Under the pieces are notes generated by a model, which saw nothing but the letters and a program-made list of their open reading frames with translations, did no database searches and was not told where the DNA came from. A stretch of 37,096 bases of DNA from Rhodospirillales bacterium (GTDB lineage: Bacteria; Pseudomonadota; Alphaproteobacteria; Rhodospirillales; Casp-alpha2): the NCBI GenBank assembly GCA_021775105.1, contig JAJFIJ010000299.1:1-37096 (forward strand). The letters are read 5' to 3'. This document shows, piece after piece, positions 36,628-37,096 of this stretch. Position 1 is the stretch's first letter; the number at the start of each line of letters is the position of its first letter. A program made the position numbers and the translations under genes.

Positions 36628-37096
36628 TTACTTCGCCCACCGTTTGATGAGCTCTTCATAGACGATGGTTTCGCCTTTCGGTTTCTCATTAACTTTGGCT
36701 TTCGGTGAACCCGGCTTGTTGAGCCAGACAGACGGATCCGATTCCTTGTTCAGGCGCGGGCCACAACCGCCGTAGGTGTTGGCTTTTTCATCGGCAGCCT
36801 GCATCCGGGACATAACCAGATCCATTTCACCGGCCAACCTGTCCATCGCCTGCTGCGGCGTGAACGCGCCCGAGTTGACGTCACCGATCTGCTGCCACCA
36901 GATTTGCGCCAGCTTCGGATAATCGGGAACATTAATACCGGTCGGCGACCACAATACGCGGTCAGGCGAACGATAAAATTCAACCAGTCCGCCAAGGTTT
37001 GGCGCACGATCCGTAAACGATTTATGGTTAATCGTGCTGTCACGGATGAACGTCAGGCCAACGTGGCTTTTCTTGACGTCGACTGTTTTAGAGACA
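36628..37096 (-). CDS. glpV: Glycerol-type ABC substrate-binding protein (partial, C-terminal part)
   Basis: The frame is open to the window edge; the N-terminus and signal peptide lie outside. About 155 residues are visible. They include GLTFIRDSTINHKSF, APNLGGLVEFYRSP, WSPTGINVPDYPKLAQIWWQQIGDVNSGAFTPQQAMDRLAGEMDLVM and the end KGETIVYEELIKRWAK. The WWQQIGDVNSG and TPQQAMDRLA stretches match the periplasmic binding proteins of glycerol/sugar-type ABC importers. It is the first gene seen in the operon, 186 bp upstream of the first ATPase. Compared with the rhizobial order (glpS first, glpV last) the binding-protein gene has moved to the front. Confidence 0.85.
   Translation of the reverse strand, partial: VSKTVDVKKSHVGLTFIRDSTINHKSFTDRAPNLGGLVEFYRSPDRVLWSPTGINVPDYPKLAQIWWQQIGDVNSGAFTPQQAMDRLAGEMDLVMSRMQAADEKANTYGGCGPRLNKESDPSVWLNKPGSPKAKVNEKPKGETIVYEELIKRWAK

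Overview
The window is a compact, gene-dense stretch of a chromosome that looks alphaproteobacterial, probably Rhodospirillales or a relative. The evidence is: long-form PstC and PstA with extended N-terminal halves; an alphaproteobacterial-type PhoR followed by pst-phoU-phoB; a CIRCE-controlled groES-groEL pair; a rhizobial-type glycerol ABC transporter; and many 1-8 bp gene overlaps. No rRNA, tRNA, CRISPR array, intact insertion sequence or prophage gene was seen.

Region 1 (1-7.0 kb, minus strand): groS-groL with a TTGACA promoter and a CIRCE operator. Next is a tight three-gene unit: a family 2 glycosyltransferase, a VTT/DedA-like membrane protein and an ArnT-like membrane glycosyltransferase. 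It is read as a polyprenyl-phosphate sugar pathway. A fetA-fetB iron-export-type ABC pair follows; fetA starts at a GTG with a very strong ribosome binding site.

Region 2 (7.0-21.6 kb): the phosphate regulon. A hotdog thioesterase overlaps phoR, and this PhoR lacks membrane segments. A LysR regulator and a BCCT osmolyte/carnitine-type transporter sit on the other strand between phoR and the rest. Then come pit, pstS, pstC, pstA, pstB, phoU and phoB, all plus strand. Pit and pstS are each preceded by three 11-nt PHO repeats, so PhoB probably drives both the low- and high-affinity phosphate systems. A 12-bp terminator hairpin separates pstS from pstC. A ClC protein follows; its external gating glutamate is present but valine occupies the internal proton-glutamate position.

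Region 3 (21.7-28.3 kb): lemA plus an M48 (HtpX-like) membrane peptidase with a long extra C-terminal region. Divergent to it are a UvrD/PcrA helicase, prmA and a small unknown membrane protein.

Region 4 (28.3-37.1 kb, minus strand): a membrane sensor kinase without an adjacent response regulator; a mechanosensitive channel fused to a cyclic-nucleotide-binding-like domain and a TerB-like domain; and a glycerol-type ABC importer running from a binding protein (cut by the window edge) through two ATPases and two permeases to a DUF2160 membrane protein. The two ATPases carry complementary motif losses, predicting one normal and one degenerate ATP site.

The most unusual items are the MscS-CNB-TerB fusion, the asymmetric glycerol ATPase pair, the soluble PhoR coupled to a thioesterase, and the PHO box in front of pit.
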